Source: JAMXLO01 sp963819855 | Lineage (GTDB): Bacteria > Pseudomonadota > Alphaproteobacteria > Acetobacterales > Acetobacteraceae | Assembly: GCA_963819855.1 (NCBI GenBank) | Contig: CAWFYC010000016.1 | Span: 124,001-188,000, forward strand | Direction of reading: 5' to 3' | DNA length: 64,000 nucleotides | Part shown: positions 1 through 8,139 of the stretch, piece after piece | How positions within the stretch are numbered: the first letter of the stretch is position 1 | Layout: each line of letters begins with the position of its first letter | Position numbers and translations under genes: made by a program | The notes under the pieces: model-generated | Told to the model about the DNA's origin: nothing | Database searches by the model: none | What the model saw: the letters and a program-made list of their open reading frames with translations, nothing else

Positions 1-657
1 CTTGGCAAGGAACACCGTGCGCCAGCCCCAGTCGAACGGGCTCCATTCGACCAGCGCGCCGCCGGCGAACTGACCGATCGAGGCGGCAAGGCCCATCATC
101 ACGCCATACAGGCTGAGCGCCTTGGCAAGCTCCGCCTGACTGGGGAACAAGGCGCGGATCGAACCAAGGACCTGCGGCACCATCATGGCAGCGGATACGC
201 CCTGCAGGACGCGCCCGATGACGAGTTGCGACGCCGTATCGGCGAGGCCGCACAGTGTGTTGGTGGCGACGAACCCGGCCATCCCGATCAGGAACAGGCG
301 TCGGCGGCCATACAGATCACCCAGCCGCCCGCCGGTGATCAGGAACACGGCGTAGCTGGCGGCATACCCGGAGACCACCAGTTGCAGCTCCGCCGGGTTG
401 GCGCCGAGTGAGGCGTGGATCGACGGCAGGCTGACGTTGATGATGAAGAAATCGACCGACGGCAGCAGGCCGCCGGCGAGCAGGACGAGGAAGGCAAGCC
501 AGCGTCCGGTGAGGGACTCGGGAGCGGCCGTCGAAATGGCTGGCACGAGAGTTGGCGCTTCCTCGGCGAAGTGGACACTGACTAGCTGGCCGGTGGAGCC
601 GCCACAAGGCCGGTGGCGGGCCTTGGCGGAGGACGAAATCGGCTGTTTCGAGACCAT
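1..657 (-). CDS. MFS drug-exporter-like transporter, DHA2 type (3' end outside window)
   Basis: Reading the minus strand from an ATG at 657 gives 219 residues that run off the left edge, so this is the N-terminal part only. It reads as an inner-membrane proton-driven exporter of the EmrB/QacA (DHA2, usually 14 TM) group. A first membrane segment carries the acidic motif SVDFFIINVSLPSI (about residues 67-80). The cytoplasmic loop after TM2 has the MFS motif A, GGRLGDLYGRRR (about 109-120). Further segments follow around IGRVLQGVSAAMMVPQ and LYGVMMGLAASIGQFAGG. The N-terminus before TM1 is about 50 residues, rather long, so the true start may be internal. An ATG at 708 is also in frame but overlaps the upstream gene. 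Substrate cannot be told. Confidence 0.8.
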   Translation of the reverse strand, partial: MVSKQPISSSAKARHRPCGGSTGQLVSVHFAEEAPTLVPAISTAAPESLTGRWLAFLVLLAGGLLPSVDFFIINVSLPSIHASLGANPAELQLVVSGYAASYAVFLITGGRLGDLYGRRRLFLIGMAGFVATNTLCGLADTASQLVIGRVLQGVSAAMMVPQVLGSIRALFPSQAELAKALSLYGVMMGLAASIGQFAGGALVEWSPFDWGWRTVFLAK

Positions 658-691
658 CGAGGCCGAGGAAGCTGGAGTCTCGGCGGTAAGG

Positions 692-1510
692 CTACGGTTT
701 CGGCCCATAACGTTCGAGCATCGCACGTGCAACGTCTGGCGAAGTCGGCCACACGCCGCCCAGTGCGCCGGAATTACGCTGATACCTGTCTAGCGCGGTC
801 ACGTCCGGCTGCACGGGCTTATCGCCGTCCAGAAACACCACGCCCACGGCGTCACTCGGCAGCTTGGCGATGAAGCATTCGGCGTCTTCGATCATGCCAC
901 GGATACGGCGGTGCAAACCGCGCACGTCAACCGGCTGTTCGGTCGCCAACACTTGGAATTCTTCCGCCGTAAACCGGCTGTGCCGCGTGATCTCGGCCGG
1001 CATTTCCTCCGGCGTGGTGCCGGGAAATTTGCCGACTGCCGCCGCGACCACGGCCCCCAGCGGCAAAATATTTTCGTGGATGGTGACGAGATCGACGATA
1101 TCGCGCGGCACCCGCCTGTCTGCCGCAGCCGATGCTTTGTTCGTGGCAAGATCGACGTGGTGCAGCACGTAGCCGAATAACTCGTCCGGCTGCGTCGGGA
1201 AAAAGCGAAAGGCGGAGTCCGTCACCCACTCAAGCTGCATCTGCTCGCCCGCTTTTTCGATGGTCGCCTCATGCTTCCCGGTGCGTTGGGTTGGAGCCCA
1301 CGTAATGGTGTAACCGGCTGCCGCGAGCACCGCTTCGTCCGCCTTCACGGCAGTTTCCTGCCGCTCGACGGAGTCGTGGAAAATGTCGATATCGGCCGAG
1401 AAGCGCGGGCCTTGACGGTTGATGGCAACGTCGCCCGCGATGTAACTGTCAGGGCTGCGCGGGGCCGCCAGCAACCGCAACACGTCCGACTGAAACTTAC
1501 TGATGGGCAC
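692..1510 (-). CDS. AbiEii/AbiGii-type nucleotidyltransferase (toxin-like)
   Basis: A 272-residue protein of the AbiEii/AbiGii nucleotidyltransferase fold. The polymerase-beta-like active site is visible as RFSADIDIF, with D40 and D42 as probable metal ligands. The second family block is DLATNKASAAADRRVPRDIVDL, given here only as its start DLATNK and end RDIVDL (about residues 119-140). The usual GG before the active site reads AGDVAIN here. Known AbiEii-type proteins act as toxins of type IV toxin-antitoxin/abortive-infection modules; that role is inferred. The gene overlaps the 71-residue ORF upstream by 14 bp, which supports a two-gene operon, and its 3' end lies next to the MFS gene. The C-terminal ~100 residues have no recognised motif. 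Confidence 0.75.
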   Translation of the reverse strand: MPISKFQSDVLRLLAAPRSPDSYIAGDVAINRQGPRFSADIDIFHDSVERQETAVKADEAVLAAAGYTITWAPTQRTGKHEATIEKAGEQMQLEWVTDSAFRFFPTQPDELFGYVLHHVDLATNKASAAADRRVPRDIVDLVTIHENILPLGAVVAAAVGKFPGTTPEEMPAEITRHSRFTAEEFQVLATEQPVDVRGLHRRIRGMIEDAECFIAKLPSDAVGVVFLDGDKPVQPDVTALDRYQRNSGALGGVWPTSPDVARAMLERYGPKP

Positions 1511-1712
1511 GACAAAGCGCCTCGATGTGCTCCGCCAGACGCCGTCCCTCTATGCGGCCATGCGTGCGCAGCGCCGCGGTTATCGCGAGCGCGTCAGCCT
1601 CGGTCGGATTTTGGATCGGGCGCATGTTCCAGAGGGCAACCGAGCCGAAGTCTCGAAATGCCCGCTCATAGAGCGCCTTTACATCGTTGGTGCGGTCGTC
1701 ACTCATTGCCAA
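1497..1712 (-). CDS. Small hypothetical protein, probable partner of the AbiEii-like gene
   Basis: A 71-residue soluble protein without recognisable domain. An internal start at 1706 (MSDDRT) is equally possible. It is translationally coupled to the nucleotidyltransferase by a 14 bp overlap, the usual arrangement for a small antitoxin or regulator preceding its toxin. It is much shorter than the classical AbiEi antitoxin with a winged helix, and no DNA-binding helix is evident. The antitoxin role is therefore position-based inference only. Confidence 0.55.
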   Translation of the reverse strand: MAMSDDRTNDVKALYERAFRDFGSVALWNMRPIQNPTEADALAITAALRTHGRIEGRRLAEHIEALCRAHQ

Positions 1713-1854
1713 GTCCTTCTACCGGCTATTATAGCCGTGGCGGCCAACCAGGGGGAGCAGCCTTCCGGTTCCCACCCGAGCGGAAAATCAGGACCAAGAC
1801 ACTACAGGCGACTGCCCACGAGGGCGACGCCAGGGACCCCGCTTCGCGGCCACT

Positions 1855-1868
1855 TTGATCTCGATCAA
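1855..1868. promoter_or_regulatory. FNR/Anr/FixK-type operator
   Basis: The 14 bp TTGATCTCGATCAA is a perfect match to the TTGAT-N4-ATCAA dyad bound by FNR-family regulators. It lies 68 bp before the ATG of the membrane-fusion gene at 1937, in the right place to control the export operon. FNR-family proteins respond to oxygen or nitric oxide in most bacteria. No clear -10/-35 was assigned, so activation versus repression cannot be told. Confidence 0.6.
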
Positions 1869-1936
1869 TGCGCCGAAACCGTAAAACTGTTTGATGCGCC
1901 GCGAGGTCGGACGACCTCGGACGGAATACGACAGCG

Positions 1937-3025
1937 ATGGCCCACGAGACCTCACTCGATCTGCCGGCCACGACGCCGCCCCTGTCGTCTGGCGACGCGC
2001 GCCTGCCGGCCGTCATCCCGGCGCCGCGCCCGCAGCCGCCGCGCCGCTCGATCTGGCGCCGCGTCGCGCTGGCGTTGGTTATCGTGACCGGCGGCGCCAC
2101 CGGCGCGATCTACTGGGCGACACACAACGGGCCGGCGCTGCCGCCCTACATCGCGTGGTCCAACGGCCGGCTCGAAGCCGACGAGATCGACATCGACACC
2201 AAGTTCGCCGGCCGCATCGCCGCCGTGCTGGCCGACGAAGGCGACGTAGTGCACGCCGGCCAGGTGGTCGCGCGCATGGACATGCGCGACCTCGAGGCCT
2301 CGCTGCGGCAGGCCGAAGCGCAGATCGAGCAGGCGGAGCACAGCATCGCGGCGGCGCGTGCCGAGCTGGACCAGGCGACCAGCCAGGTCACGCTGATGGC
2401 GCAGGAGTTGCAGCGTGCCCGCTCGCTGCTGCCGAAAGGCTTCCAGACCCAGGAGGTGGTGGACCAGCGGCAGTCACAATTCAACGTGGCGCGCGCTACG
2501 GTCATTGCCGCGCAGGCGCGTATCGACGCGGCCATCGCGACCCGCGACGCGGCGATGCACAGCGCGGAGCTGATCCGCGTCAACATTGCCGACGGCACAC
2601 TGGTGGCACCCAAGGACGGTCCGATCCAGTACCGGCTGGCCAACACCGGCGAGGTACTCGGCGCCGGTGGCCGTGTGTTCGTGATGCTCGACATGAGCTA
2701 CGTCTACATGGACATCTTCCTGCCGACCGCCGATGCGGGACGTGTCGCGCTTGGCGCCGATGCGCGCATCGCGCTCGACGCGCAGCCGGATGCGCCGATT
2801 CCGGCGAAGGTCGTGTTCGTGGCCAGCCAAAACCAGTTCACCCCGAAGATGGTCGAGACCAGGACCGAGCGCGACCGGCTGATGTTCCGGGTGCGCGTGC
2901 GGATCGATCCCGACCTGGCACGGGCGCAGGCCGCGCAAATACGGTCCGGACTGCCCGGCCTTGCATACGTGCTGCTGGATCGCCACGGCGCGTGGCCACC
3001 CGCGCTGCAACCACCGCCGTCCTGA
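1937..3025 (+). CDS. yhiI: HlyD-type periplasmic adaptor (YhiI-like)
   Basis: A 362-residue membrane-fusion (adaptor) subunit of an ABC export system. It has a single membrane anchor at about residues 38-56, and a first lipoyl half-motif near residues 88-115 (GRIAAVLADEGDVVHAGQVV). A helical hairpin of heptad-like AEAQIEQAEHSIAAARAELDQ type covers about 120-210, followed by the returning lipoyl half and beta-barrel region. Its stop overlaps the next start (TGATG at 3023-3027), so it is coupled to the ATPase. Gene order adaptor, double-ATPase/permease, permease matches E. coli yhiI-rbbA-yhhJ. The start at 1937 is preferred because the coding pattern begins there and it lies downstream of the FNR-type box. 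Confidence 0.85.
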   Translation: MAHETSLDLPATTPPLSSGDARLPAVIPAPRPQPPRRSIWRRVALALVIVTGGATGAIYWATHNGPALPPYIAWSNGRLEADEIDIDTKFAGRIAAVLADEGDVVHAGQVVARMDMRDLEASLRQAEAQIEQAEHSIAAARAELDQATSQVTLMAQELQRARSLLPKGFQTQEVVDQRQSQFNVARATVIAAQARIDAAIATRDAAMHSAELIRVNIADGTLVAPKDGPIQYRLANTGEVLGAGGRVFVMLDMSYVYMDIFLPTADAGRVALGADARIALDAQPDAPIPAKVVFVASQNQFTPKMVETRTERDRLMFRVRVRIDPDLARAQAAQIRSGLPGLAYVLLDRHGAWPPALQPPPS

Positions 3026-5739
3026 TGACGCCTGCCAAGCTGGTTGCGGCCTCGATTGCGGGAGTCTCGCACCGCTATGGCCGGCGAGCCGCCCTGCAAG
3101 GCGTTTCGCTCGATCTGCCGACCGGCGGCTTCGTCGCCCTGATCGGCCCCGACGGCGTCGGCAAGTCCACACTGCTCGGCATTCTGTCAGGTGCGAAGCG
3201 CATCCAGTCCGGCGCAGTCCGTGTGCTCGGTGGCGACATGCGCGACACCCGCCATCGCCGCTCCGTCTGCGCGCGCATCGCCTACATGCCGCAGGGGCTG
3301 GGGCGGAATCTGTATCCCGATCTCAGCGTGCGCGAGAACATCAGCTTCTTCGCGCGCCTGTTTGGCCAAGGCATAGCGGCACGCGAGCCGCGCATCCGCG
3401 ACCTGCTGGAGAGCACAGGGCTGGCGCCGTTCGAGCATCGCGCGGCGAAGCAGCTCTCCGGCGGGATGCGGCAGAAGCTCGGACTGTGCTGCGCGCTGGT
3501 GCACGATCCGGATCTGCTGATCCTCGATGAGCCGACCACTGGAGTCGATCCGCTGTCGCGCCGCCAGTTCTGGGACCTGATCGGACGCATGCGCGAGCAA
3601 CGCCCCGGCATGACGGTCATCGTCGCCACCGCTTATATGGAGGAGGCCGAGCGCTTCGAACAAGTCGTCGCGGTCAACGCCGGCTCGATCCTGGCAACGG
3701 GGACACCGGCCGAGATCAAGGCCCAGGCAGGATGCGCGACATTGGAGGACAGCTTCATCGCTCTGCTGCCCGCGGTGATGCGCGCCGGGCACCAGGCGTT
3801 GCGCATTCCGCCACGTGTTGCGATCGCAGCCGAGCCGGCGATCGTGGCACACGACCTCACCCGGCGGTTCGGCGACTTCACCGCCGTCGATCGTGTCAGC
3901 TTCGCCATCGAGCGGGGCGAGATCTTCGGCTTCGTCGGCTCGAACGGCTGCGGCAAGACCACGACGATGAAGATGCTGACCGGGCTGTTGCCGGCGACAG
4001 CGGGTGAGGCGGCGTTGTTCGGCCAACCGGTCGATGGCACCAGCGCCGCGCTGCGCCGGCGCGTCGGCTACATGTCGCAGTCGTTCTCGCTCTATACCGA
4101 GCTTACCGTCCGACAGAACCTGGTGCTGCATGCCCGGCTGTTCCACCTGCCGGCGGATTACGCGCGCCAGCGCATCGCAACGCTGATCAGGCAGTTCGGT
4201 CTCGGCGACCATGTGGATACCGAGGCCAGCGCGCTGCCGCTCGGTATTCGCCAGCGGCTGTCGCTGGCCGTCGCGATCGTGCATGAGCCGGACCTGTTGA
4301 TCCTGGATGAGCCGACCTCGGGCGTCGACCCGTTGGCGCGCGACGCGTTCTGGCAATTGCTGGTGGGTCTGTCGCGCGAGCATGGCGTGACGATCTTCGT
4401 CTCGACCCATTTCATGAACGAGGCGGAACGCTGCGACCGCATCGCCATGATGCATGCGGGCCGTGTGCTGGCGAGCGGTACTGCCGCGGAGCTGATCGCG
4501 GATCGCGGCGCAGCCACGCTGGAAGAGGCGTTCATTGCCTATCTCGAGCAGGGTGAGGACGTGCGCCCGGTCGCGCCGTTGCCGGCGCGCGCGCCGGCTG
4601 CGCGCGAAGTGACCGGGTTCAGTCTGCGCCGGCTGTTCGCCTACACGATCCGCGAAGCGCTGGAGCTGTGGCGCGATCCGGTGCGTCTCGGTTTCGCGGT
4701 ACTCGGCACGGCGTTCCTGATGCTGGCGTTCGGCTTCGGCATCAATACCGATACCGACAACGTCACCTTTGCAGCACTGGACCGCGACCAGACGACAGAA
4801 AGCCGCGCCTATCTCAACGAGTTTCGCGGGGCGGCGTATTTCGCCGAACGCCAGCCAATCGCCGACATCGGGCAGATGGAACATCGCCTGGCAAGCGGCG
4901 AACTTCAGTTGGCAATCGAGATTCCGGCCGGCTTCGGGCGCGATCTGCGTCGCGGCAGAGCTCCCGAGGTGGCGGTTTGGATCGATGGCGCCATGCCGTT
5001 CCACGCCGAAAGCGTCCGCGGCTACGTGCAGGGCGTACACGCGCAGTTCCTGAGCGATCTCGCCGCTATCAGCACGTCAAGTCAGGCCGGCCAACTGGCC
5101 TCGATCGAAACCCGGTTCCGCTACAATCAGGATTTCGACAGCGTCAAGGCGATGGTGCCCTCGACGATGTCGATGCTGCTGGCGCTGATTCCCGCCATTC
5201 TCATGGCGCTCGCGGTGGTGCGTGAGAAGGAGCTGGGCTCGATCACCAATCTCTACGTCACCCCGGTGCGCCGAATCGAGTTCATCCTCGGCAAGCAACT
5301 GCCCTATGTGGGACTTGCCATGGTGAACTTCGCCGTGCTCGCCACGATGGCGGTGCTGATCTTCGGCGTGCCGTTGAAGGGCAGTCTGGCGGCGCTGACC
5401 ACCGGAGCGCTGATCTATGTCTCGGCGACCACAGCCTACGGGTTGCTGATATCGAGCTTCGCCAGCACGCAGATCGCAGCCTTGTTCGGCACCGCGATCC
5501 TGACAGTGCTGCCGGCGACGCAGTTCTCCGGCATGCTGGTTCCGGTTTCGACGCTGTCCGGCTTTCCGCTGCTGATGGGCCGGCTGTTCCCGATGACCTA
5601 CTTCCTGCCGATCAGCGTCGGCACCTTCACCAAGGGACTCGGCTTCACCGAACTCGGCCCCACCATGCTGCGGCTGGCGCTGTTTGTCCCGGTGCTGACG
5701 CTGATGAGCCTCAGTCTGCTGCGCAAGCAGGAACGCTGA
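3025..5739 (+). CDS. rbbA: RbbA-like ABC transporter: two ATPase domains fused to an ABC-2 permease
   Basis: A 904-residue protein close to the RbbA length (about 910). NBD1 has Walker A GPDGVGKS (residues 41-48), signature LSGGMRQKLGL and Walker B LLILDEPTTGVDP. NBD2 has Walker A GSNGCGKT (305-312) and Walker B LLILDEPTSGVDP, but a degenerate signature (LPLGIRQRL). From about residue 556 an ABC-2 permease follows: one TM, a large external loop, then a cluster of C-terminal TMs. The open frame extends back to 1891, but that part is the out-of-frame shadow of the adaptor gene; the coupled ATG at 3025 is the start. In E. coli RbbA has been linked to ribosomes; an export role with its adaptor and second permease is the simplest reading here. 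Confidence 0.88.
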   Translation: MTPAKLVAASIAGVSHRYGRRAALQGVSLDLPTGGFVALIGPDGVGKSTLLGILSGAKRIQSGAVRVLGGDMRDTRHRRSVCARIAYMPQGLGRNLYPDLSVRENISFFARLFGQGIAAREPRIRDLLESTGLAPFEHRAAKQLSGGMRQKLGLCCALVHDPDLLILDEPTTGVDPLSRRQFWDLIGRMREQRPGMTVIVATAYMEEAERFEQVVAVNAGSILATGTPAEIKAQAGCATLEDSFIALLPAVMRAGHQALRIPPRVAIAAEPAIVAHDLTRRFGDFTAVDRVSFAIERGEIFGFVGSNGCGKTTTMKMLTGLLPATAGEAALFGQPVDGTSAALRRRVGYMSQSFSLYTELTVRQNLVLHARLFHLPADYARQRIATLIRQFGLGDHVDTEASALPLGIRQRLSLAVAIVHEPDLLILDEPTSGVDPLARDAFWQLLVGLSREHGVTIFVSTHFMNEAERCDRIAMMHAGRVLASGTAAELIADRGAATLEEAFIAYLEQGEDVRPVAPLPARAPAAREVTGFSLRRLFAYTIREALELWRDPVRLGFAVLGTAFLMLAFGFGINTDTDNVTFAALDRDQTTESRAYLNEFRGAAYFAERQPIADIGQMEHRLASGELQLAIEIPAGFGRDLRRGRAPEVAVWIDGAMPFHAESVRGYVQGVHAQFLSDLAAISTSSQAGQLASIETRFRYNQDFDSVKAMVPSTMSMLLALIPAILMALAVVREKELGSITNLYVTPVRRIEFILGKQLPYVGLAMVNFAVLATMAVLIFGVPLKGSLAALTTGALIYVSATTAYGLLISSFASTQIAALFGTAILTVLPATQFSGMLVPVSTLSGFPLLMGRLFPMTYFLPISVGTFTKGLGFTELGPTMLRLALFVPVLTLMSLSLLRKQER

Positions 5740-5743
5740 AACA

Positions 5744-6874
5744 ATGCGTCAGGCGCTGGAGAACATCTTCTGGCTGGCGACCAAAGAGGTCCGCAGTATG
5801 CTGCACGACTTCGCCTTGCTGGGACTGGTGATCTACAGCTTCTCCTTGGCGATCTATGCCCAGTCGCAAGGCACCACCGGGGAACTGCACAGCGCGGCGA
5901 TCGCGATCGTGGACGAGGACCACTCGCAACTGTCGCGCGACATCGCGAAGGCGTTCCAGCCGCCGTACTTCCAGTCCGCTGTACTGGTGTCGCCGCAGGA
6001 GGTCGACCGGCTGCTCGACACCGCCAACTACACCTTCGTGCTGGATATTCCGCCGCATTTCGCGCGCGATGTGGGGGCGGGACGGACGCCCGCGGTGCAG
6101 GTCAATGTGGACGCGACGGCTGCGATGCAGGCCGGGATCGGCGCTGGCTATATCCAGCAGATCCTGGCGAGTCAGATCGCTCGCTATGCCACCAGGTCGG
6201 ATGACATTCCCGTCGCTCCGGTGACGCTGGTGACGCGCGTGGCGTTCAATCCGAATGTGCTCACCTCCTGGTTCAACAGCATCATGGGCATCGTCAACAA
6301 TGTGACCATGCTGGCCATCATCCTGTCCGGTGCCGCCGTGGTGCGCGAGCGCGAGCACGGCACGATGGACCACCTGCTGATCATGCCGCTGACGCCGCTG
6401 CAGATCGCGATGGCCAAGATCGTGGGCAATGGGTTCGTCATCACCATGGCGACCTGGCTGTCGTTGACCTTTGTCGTGCGGCTGCTGCTGCATATACCGG
6501 TGCAGGGATCGGTGCCGCTGTTCATCGCGGGCGTCATGATCTACCTGTTCTTCTCGACCTCGATCGGCATCTATCTCGGCACCATCGCCCGATCGATGCC
6601 GCAGCTTGGCCTGCTGTTCATCCTGGTCGCGGTGCCGATGATGCTGTTGTCGGGTGCCAACACGCCGGTCGAGAGCATGCCGCTGGCGTTGCAGTACATC
6701 ATGCAGGCTTCCCCGGCGACGCATTTCGTCGCGTTTGCGAAGTCGATCCTGTTGCGCGGCGCGGGCATCGACGTGGTCTGGCCGCAGTTCCTGACGGTGT
6801 TCGGCATCGCGGTGGTGTTCCTGACGCTTGCGCTGCGCCGGTTCCGACAGATCGCGGCCGCCAGCATCGCCTGA
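5744..6874 (+). CDS. yhhJ: ABC-2 type permease (YhhJ-like)
   Basis: A 376-residue inner-membrane permease starting 4 bp after the rbbA-like stop. It has the ABC-2 layout: TM1 near residues 24-42 (FALLGLVIYSFSLAIYAQS), a large periplasmic domain to about residue 175, then five TM segments, with the conserved AVVREREHGTMDHL loop near residues 200-215. It would pair with the permease half of the RbbA-like protein to form the membrane channel. Third gene of the operon behind the FNR-type box. Confidence 0.85.
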   Translation: MRQALENIFWLATKEVRSMLHDFALLGLVIYSFSLAIYAQSQGTTGELHSAAIAIVDEDHSQLSRDIAKAFQPPYFQSAVLVSPQEVDRLLDTANYTFVLDIPPHFARDVGAGRTPAVQVNVDATAAMQAGIGAGYIQQILASQIARYATRSDDIPVAPVTLVTRVAFNPNVLTSWFNSIMGIVNNVTMLAIILSGAAVVREREHGTMDHLLIMPLTPLQIAMAKIVGNGFVITMATWLSLTFVVRLLLHIPVQGSVPLFIAGVMIYLFFSTSIGIYLGTIARSMPQLGLLFILVAVPMMLLSGANTPVESMPLALQYIMQASPATHFVAFAKSILLRGAGIDVVWPQFLTVFGIAVVFLTLALRRFRQIAAASIA

Positions 6875-6926
6875 CGAGGCCATCGGGTCCCTCACGGGCC
6901 GGCACGGCACGGCCTATGATACGGCG

Positions 6927-7997
6927 ATGGACCGCGACCCGTCCGGGCTGTATGCGCAACTCGGCGTCGATCCGGCGGCATCGCCGGAAGCGATCAGCGC
7001 TGCGTTCCGCCGCAAGGCGCGGATACTTCACCCCGACGTTCCTGGAACCGGCGATACCGAAGCCTTCATTCGGGTGAAGCAGGCCTATGACGTACTGAAC
7101 GACGCCGGACGCCGTGCTGCCTATGACCGCACTGCCGCCGCTGCGCCGGTCATGCGTGCGGCAGAGCCCGCGCCGCGTGGCCCGCGCCTGTCGGACCTGC
7201 CGATCGGGTTGTGGGCCGGTCTCGGCGGTCTGTTTTGTCTCGCGGCGGTGATGGCGGTGGTGCAGTTCAACCGCCCCAGCCTGTCACCACAGCGACCGGT
7301 CATCCGGCCGTTCGCGCCCTCGGTGTCCGCGGTCAGGCCGCCGCCCATGCAAATGGTGGCGACAGCCAGCGGCCCGACGACACATTACGTACTGCCCACC
7401 GGCGACGACACTGTGGTTTGGCGGCATGATGTCGAACGCGACGCCTATCTGCCTGCCGGACACATCGCCGCGTTTACCGCGGTCCGAGCACTGAGTCTGG
7501 TTCCGCAGCATGGCCTGGTCGAGATCGGGTTGGCCGATGGCGGCAGCGGCTTTATCGACGCGTTGCACCTCGCCCCCGGCGATCGCGCGGCGGCACACCG
7601 GGCCGATTGCGCCTACAACGCGGGGCCGTCGCCGCAGAATGGTGAAGTGCTCGCCCGCCACGGCGATGGCGAGGCACGCGTCGAGATCAGCAACCGCGCC
7701 GCGCAGCCGGCGGTGGTCAAGCTGCGCGACGCCTCCGGCCAGGCTGCCGCCACGGTGTTCGTGGCACCTGGCGATACCGCCATCGTGGGAAACCTGCCGA
7801 ACACCGTGTACCGCCTCGATTTCGCCCTCGGCGAACTCTGGAGCCGGGCCTGCAACGGCTTTACCGCCGGTATGCGCGCGCAACGGTATCCAGGTTACCT
7901 CACGCCGTCCGGATCGGCACCCTTGGTGATCCCACCCGACCTTTCCGTCGCACCGGCGCCGGTGGATATTCCCGACGCAGCGTTCGAACGCGAATGA
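6927..7997 (+). CDS. Membrane-anchored J-domain protein
   Basis: A 356-residue protein with an N-terminal DnaJ domain (about residues 6-68) including the HPD motif at 35-37 (ILHPDVPG). One transmembrane segment follows at about 92-114. The remaining ~240 residues have no recognised domain, are predicted periplasmic if the J domain is cytosolic, and contain an acidic, Trp-poor beta-like region. J domains stimulate Hsp70 ATPase; an Hsp70-like gene lies 4 kb downstream but is not in the same unit. The ATG at 6927 is chosen because the open frame upstream (to 6828) overlaps the permease gene and does not look coding. Confidence 0.8.
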   Translation: MDRDPSGLYAQLGVDPAASPEAISAAFRRKARILHPDVPGTGDTEAFIRVKQAYDVLNDAGRRAAYDRTAAAAPVMRAAEPAPRGPRLSDLPIGLWAGLGGLFCLAAVMAVVQFNRPSLSPQRPVIRPFAPSVSAVRPPPMQMVATASGPTTHYVLPTGDDTVVWRHDVERDAYLPAGHIAAFTAVRALSLVPQHGLVEIGLADGGSGFIDALHLAPGDRAAAHRADCAYNAGPSPQNGEVLARHGDGEARVEISNRAAQPAVVKLRDASGQAAATVFVAPGDTAIVGNLPNTVYRLDFALGELWSRACNGFTAGMRAQRYPGYLTPSGSAPLVIPPDLSVAPAPVDIPDAAFERE

Positions 7998-8002
7998 AAT
8001 GG

Positions 8003-8111
8003 AACCACGGATGCACACGGATGGACACGGATACCGCGCAGCGCGTCAGGGCCAGAAATCCGTCGCTATCGTTCCGCTTCATCCGTGTGTATCCGTGGAC
8101 ATCCGTGGTTT
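8003..8111. repeat. Inverted repeat built from CACGGAT units
   Basis: The gap between two genes holds two ~30 bp arms (8003-8032 and 8081-8111) that are near-perfect inverted copies separated by about 48 bp. Each arm contains three CACGGAT units about 9-10 bp apart (AACCACGGATG, CACGGATG, ACACGGAT). The arrangement would fold as a long stem. I believe CACGGAT-rich arms of this kind recur between genes in unrelated bacteria, but that is from memory. It may act as a transcription terminator or be a small mobile palindromic element. Confidence 0.6.
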
Positions 8112-8139
8112 CGATATCCTGCACTAAAGGCAACCGCTG

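Noticed and set aside
1891..3024. Extended N-terminus for the RbbA-like protein
   Set aside because: This stretch is the out-of-frame translation of the adaptor gene; the coupled ATG at 3025 fits the family.
3187..5040. Long minus-strand open frame of 617 codons opposite the rbbA-like gene
   Set aside because: Arg/His/Gln-rich composition typical of antisense shadows in high-G+C DNA; the plus strand codes for a clear ABC transporter.
5711..6910. 399-codon minus-strand frame opposite yhhJ
   Set aside because: Shadow frame full of R, H, D and Q with no domain pattern; yhhJ is certain on the plus strand.
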